Shown here piece by piece: positions 6,508 through 7,911 of a DNA stretch of 7,911 bases. The notes below the pieces were generated by a model. That model was not told the origin of the DNA and did no database searches. It was given only the letters and a program-made list of their open reading frames with translations. Location: NCBI GenBank assembly GCA_046541515.1, contig JBKHDD010000210.1:1-7911 (forward strand), given 5' to 3'. The position numbers and the translations under genes are program-made. The DNA comes from CAYFVR01 sp046541515 (GTDB taxonomy: Bacteria > Desulfobacterota > Desulfobacteria > Desulfobacterales > Desulfococcaceae). The stretch's first letter is position 1; each line of letters begins with the position of its first letter.

Positions 6508-6525
6508 CTTAATCGGAACGGCAAT

Positions 6526-7398
6526 ATGAGCACAAGCGGCATTTACGTGGATCGATATCCGGAACTCGAAGACCCGGTGATGATCGCCGGCTTCGGCGGG
6601 TGGGGAAACGCCCTGGACGTGGCCAAGGGAATGGTGGGCTACCTGGTGCGGAAGCTGGGCGGCGTCTCCTTCGCGCGAATCGACCCGGACCAGTTTTTTC
6701 GGTACGACGAGCAGCGTCCCCTCGTCAACGTGACGGCGGGCGAAATAAAAAGCCTTTCCTCCCCCGAGGGCCGATTTTTTTTCGTCAAACAAAAAACCGG
6801 GCGGGATCTGGTGCTGTTCAAGGGCGAAGAGCCCAGCATCCGGTGGGGCCAGTTCGTGGCGGAATTTTTCGAGATGGCCGAGCGTTTATCGGTCTCCCGG
6901 TTGATTGCCCTGGGCAGCATGTACGACAAGGTGCTCCATACCGAACGCACTCTTTCGGCCCTGGCGTCCAGCGCGGATTTCCTGCGGGAACTGCAAGGCG
7001 TGGATATTCATCCCATCGACTACCAGGGGCCCACCGCCATTCACGCCGTTCTCCAGATGGAGGCCCAACGACGAAACCTGCCGGGCGTCAGCATCTGGGC
7101 CCATTGCCCCTACTACCTGGAGGGCACCACCCATTTCGGCCTCCTGTCCCGCCTGGGCCTGGCGCTGGCGGCCATGTGCGGCTTTACCCTGGACGTGGAC
7201 GAGCTGGAAATCAGTTGGCGAGCCTTGCGGAAACACATTGAGGTCCAAATTCGGGAAAATCCCAACATGCAGGCCATGATGGCCGAAATCCTCAAAAGCC
7301 GAGGCCCCGTTCCCGAACGCCGTCGGCCGTCCCGGAAAACCGGGGGGAACGAAAACGGAAACGTGATCAACCTCAGCGATTTTCTGGAAACCGAATAG
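6526..7398 (+). CDS. PAC2 family protein
   Basis: This 290-residue soluble protein belongs to the PAC2 family (PF09754), named after eukaryotic proteasome assembly chaperone 2. The family is widespread in archaea and bacteria, where its function is unproven. Family landmarks are the glycine-rich MIAGFGGWGNAL (19-30), ARIDPDQFFRYDEQRPLV (50-67) and LIALGSMYDKV (126-136). Also present are the YQGPTAIHAVL segment (166-176) and PYYLEGTTHFGLLSRLGLAL (195-214). The last ~35 residues (258-290) are basic, then polar, look disordered, and end in an acidic NLSDFLETE. No signal peptide or membrane segment is seen. The ribosome binding site is weak: GGAACGG at 6515-6521. It stands alone, divergent from the antiporter gene and convergent with the peptidase gene. 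No proteasome gene is in the window, so a chaperone role is only a name-based guess. Confidence 0.88.
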   Translation: MSTSGIYVDRYPELEDPVMIAGFGGWGNALDVAKGMVGYLVRKLGGVSFARIDPDQFFRYDEQRPLVNVTAGEIKSLSSPEGRFFFVKQKTGRDLVLFKGEEPSIRWGQFVAEFFEMAERLSVSRLIALGSMYDKVLHTERTLSALASSADFLRELQGVDIHPIDYQGPTAIHAVLQMEAQRRNLPGVSIWAHCPYYLEGTTHFGLLSRLGLALAAMCGFTLDVDELEISWRALRKHIEVQIRENPNMQAMMAEILKSRGPVPERRRPSRKTGGNENGNVINLSDFLETE

Positions 7399-7654
7399 GC
7401 GTTGCCGACCATTCGCTCGGCGGGATTTCGCAGAATGCCCGGCACGCCCGCTTGGCCCGTCAGGCCCCGGGTTCGCCGGAAGTTCAACGATAACGAGCGA
7501 TTCGAGCTTTCCCCGCCCCCTGCGACTCCGTGAAGCGGGGGAAAGGGTCGCCGCCCCCGGCCTCCCGAGACCGCTCCCGACTTCCGTCCCCATTCCTTGC
7601 AGATGTCCCGGAAATTGCACATCGATTCCAGCATGGGGTTGTACACGCAGCCCT
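7399..7654. other. Convergent gap with an imperfect hairpin and out-of-frame coding-like stretch
   Basis: CTTTCCCC (7507-7514) pairs with GGGGAAAG (7538-7545). Two further inner pairs form with one bulged G. No T-run follows on either strand, so it is not a clear terminator for the PAC2 or peptidase gene. On the - strand, a frame beginning at ATG 7670-7668, shifted relative to the peptidase gene, has GC-rich third positions over roughly 40 codons. It starts MRKNLKGCVYNPMLESMC and contains three cysteines in its first 24 residues. I do not recognise it. It has no stop until it runs into the PAC2 gene, so it is not called as a gene. Confidence 0.45.
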
Positions 7655-7911
7655 TCAGGTTTTTCCGCATTTCACCGCGACCGTTTCGACGTCCCCCAGC
7701 AGCTCCCCGGCCTCCCGGACGGCCGCTTCGTCCCCGACCACCAGCCCCGCCGGCGCGCCAAAATGGCCGACCAGCAGGGCGTTGATTCCGATTTCGCCCA
7801 CCCGGAGTTCATTCACCCGGACTTCGGCGATCCGGCCGGTAAAGATGTGGGCGATGGTTTCGTGGGCCGTCTCGGCCATGCCGTGGCGGCCCAAGAAAAA
7901 GACCAGATCGG
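7655..7911 (-). CDS. M55 family D-aminopeptidase (DppA-like), 3' part, apparently shortened
   Basis: The gene enters from beyond the right edge and ends at TGA 7657-7655. The visible ~85 residues match the middle of DppA-type zinc D-aminopeptidases, which cleave D-amino acids from short peptides. FFLGRHGMAET contains the His equivalent to a known zinc ligand (His104 in B. subtilis DppA, from memory). VGEIGINALLVGHFGAP carries the Glu equivalent to Glu133. LVVGDEAAVREAGELL and VETVAVK follow as in the family. In homologues about 85-100 more residues come after this point, but here the frame closes four codons later (CGKT-stop). The protein therefore lacks its usual C-terminal part, through a real truncation, a frameshift or a sequencing error. 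TTG at 7894 and ATG at 7879 are internal, not starts. Function may be lost. Confidence 0.8.
   Translation of the reverse strand, partial: DLVFFLGRHGMAETAHETIAHIFTGRIAEVRVNELRVGEIGINALLVGHFGAPAGLVVGDEAAVREAGELLGDVETVAVKCGKT

Larger units (their letters stand above)
6068..6525. other. 458-bp divergent intergenic control region
   Basis: This region separates the antiporter start (leftward) from the PAC2 start (rightward). Short open frames on both strands here (for example 6090-6377 on the - strand) are rich in Arg and Pro and look like no protein I recognise. Visible structure includes the tandem 12-mer at 6156-6179 and a perfect 12-bp palindrome GCGTCCGGACGC at 6322-6333. Direct repeats are CGCCGCGGGG (6283-6292, 6331-6340) and GGAAGACGG (6391-6399, 6426-6434). 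A GAAA-tetraloop hairpin, CTGTT/AACAG, lies at 6447-6460, and the dyad at 6482-6507. Neither divergent promoter is clear. TTGAAA (6450-6455), 16 bp before TACTCT (6472-6477), is a weak rightward candidate. No riboswitch class is recognisable by eye. Confidence 0.6.

Noticed and set aside
7113..7670. A 185-codon - strand gene running from the M55 end into PAC2
   Set aside because: It would overlap the PAC2 gene by 286 bp, and its later part is low-complexity Arg/Ser/Gly. Only the first ~40 codons look coding-like, and these are reported as a finding.
1..7911. CRISPR array, insertion sequence ends, attachment site, rRNA
   Set aside because: No regularly spaced repeats, no transposase or integrase gene, no flanking target duplications and no rRNA-like sequence were seen.

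Overview
This is a GC-rich chromosomal window of ordinary bacterial gene density. The mix is a GT4 glycosyltransferase, an AAA-ATPase-like/PD-(D/E)XK protein, an orphan gatB, an NhaD antiporter, a PAC2 protein and an M55 peptidase. Together with a PAS subtype that I associate mainly with sensory proteins of sulfate and metal reducers, this suggests a Desulfobacterota (deltaproteobacterial) anaerobe. The assignment is an inference from content; no rRNA or other taxonomic marker is present.

Layout, left to right: (1) the 3' end of a glycosyltransferase (+, ends 707), followed by a small hairpin. (2) A 514-codon AAA-ATPase-like/PD-(D/E)XK nuclease-like gene (+, 805-2349), with the motifs of both halves intact. 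(3) gatB (+, 2481-3911), behind its own good sigma70-type promoter. (4) A 236-bp convergent gap rich in hairpins, including a strong bidirectional terminator. (5) A 639-codon NhaD-type Na+/H+ antiporter gene (-, 4148-6067). (6) A 458-bp divergent control region with a perfect 12-bp tandem repeat and a dyad. (7) A PAC2-family gene (+, 6526-7398). (8) A 256-bp gap without a convincing gene. (9) The 3' part of an M55 D-aminopeptidase gene (-, 7655 to the window end), which stops earlier than the family normally does.

The most interesting object is the antiporter. A complete PAS sensor domain (about residues 352-488) sits inside the central cytoplasmic loop of NhaD, between two transmembrane blocks that each keep the conserved antiporter residues. 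Spacing on either side of the insert fits a clean insertion of about 144 residues. This looks like a one-component device in which a signal sensed by PAS directly gates Na+/H+ exchange. I recall no characterised example, but novelty cannot be confirmed from the sequence alone.

The genes do not form one pathway. Several have their own promoter or terminator signals, and strand changes separate them into short transcription units: glycosyltransferase, nuclease-like gene, gatB, nhaD, PAC2 and M55.
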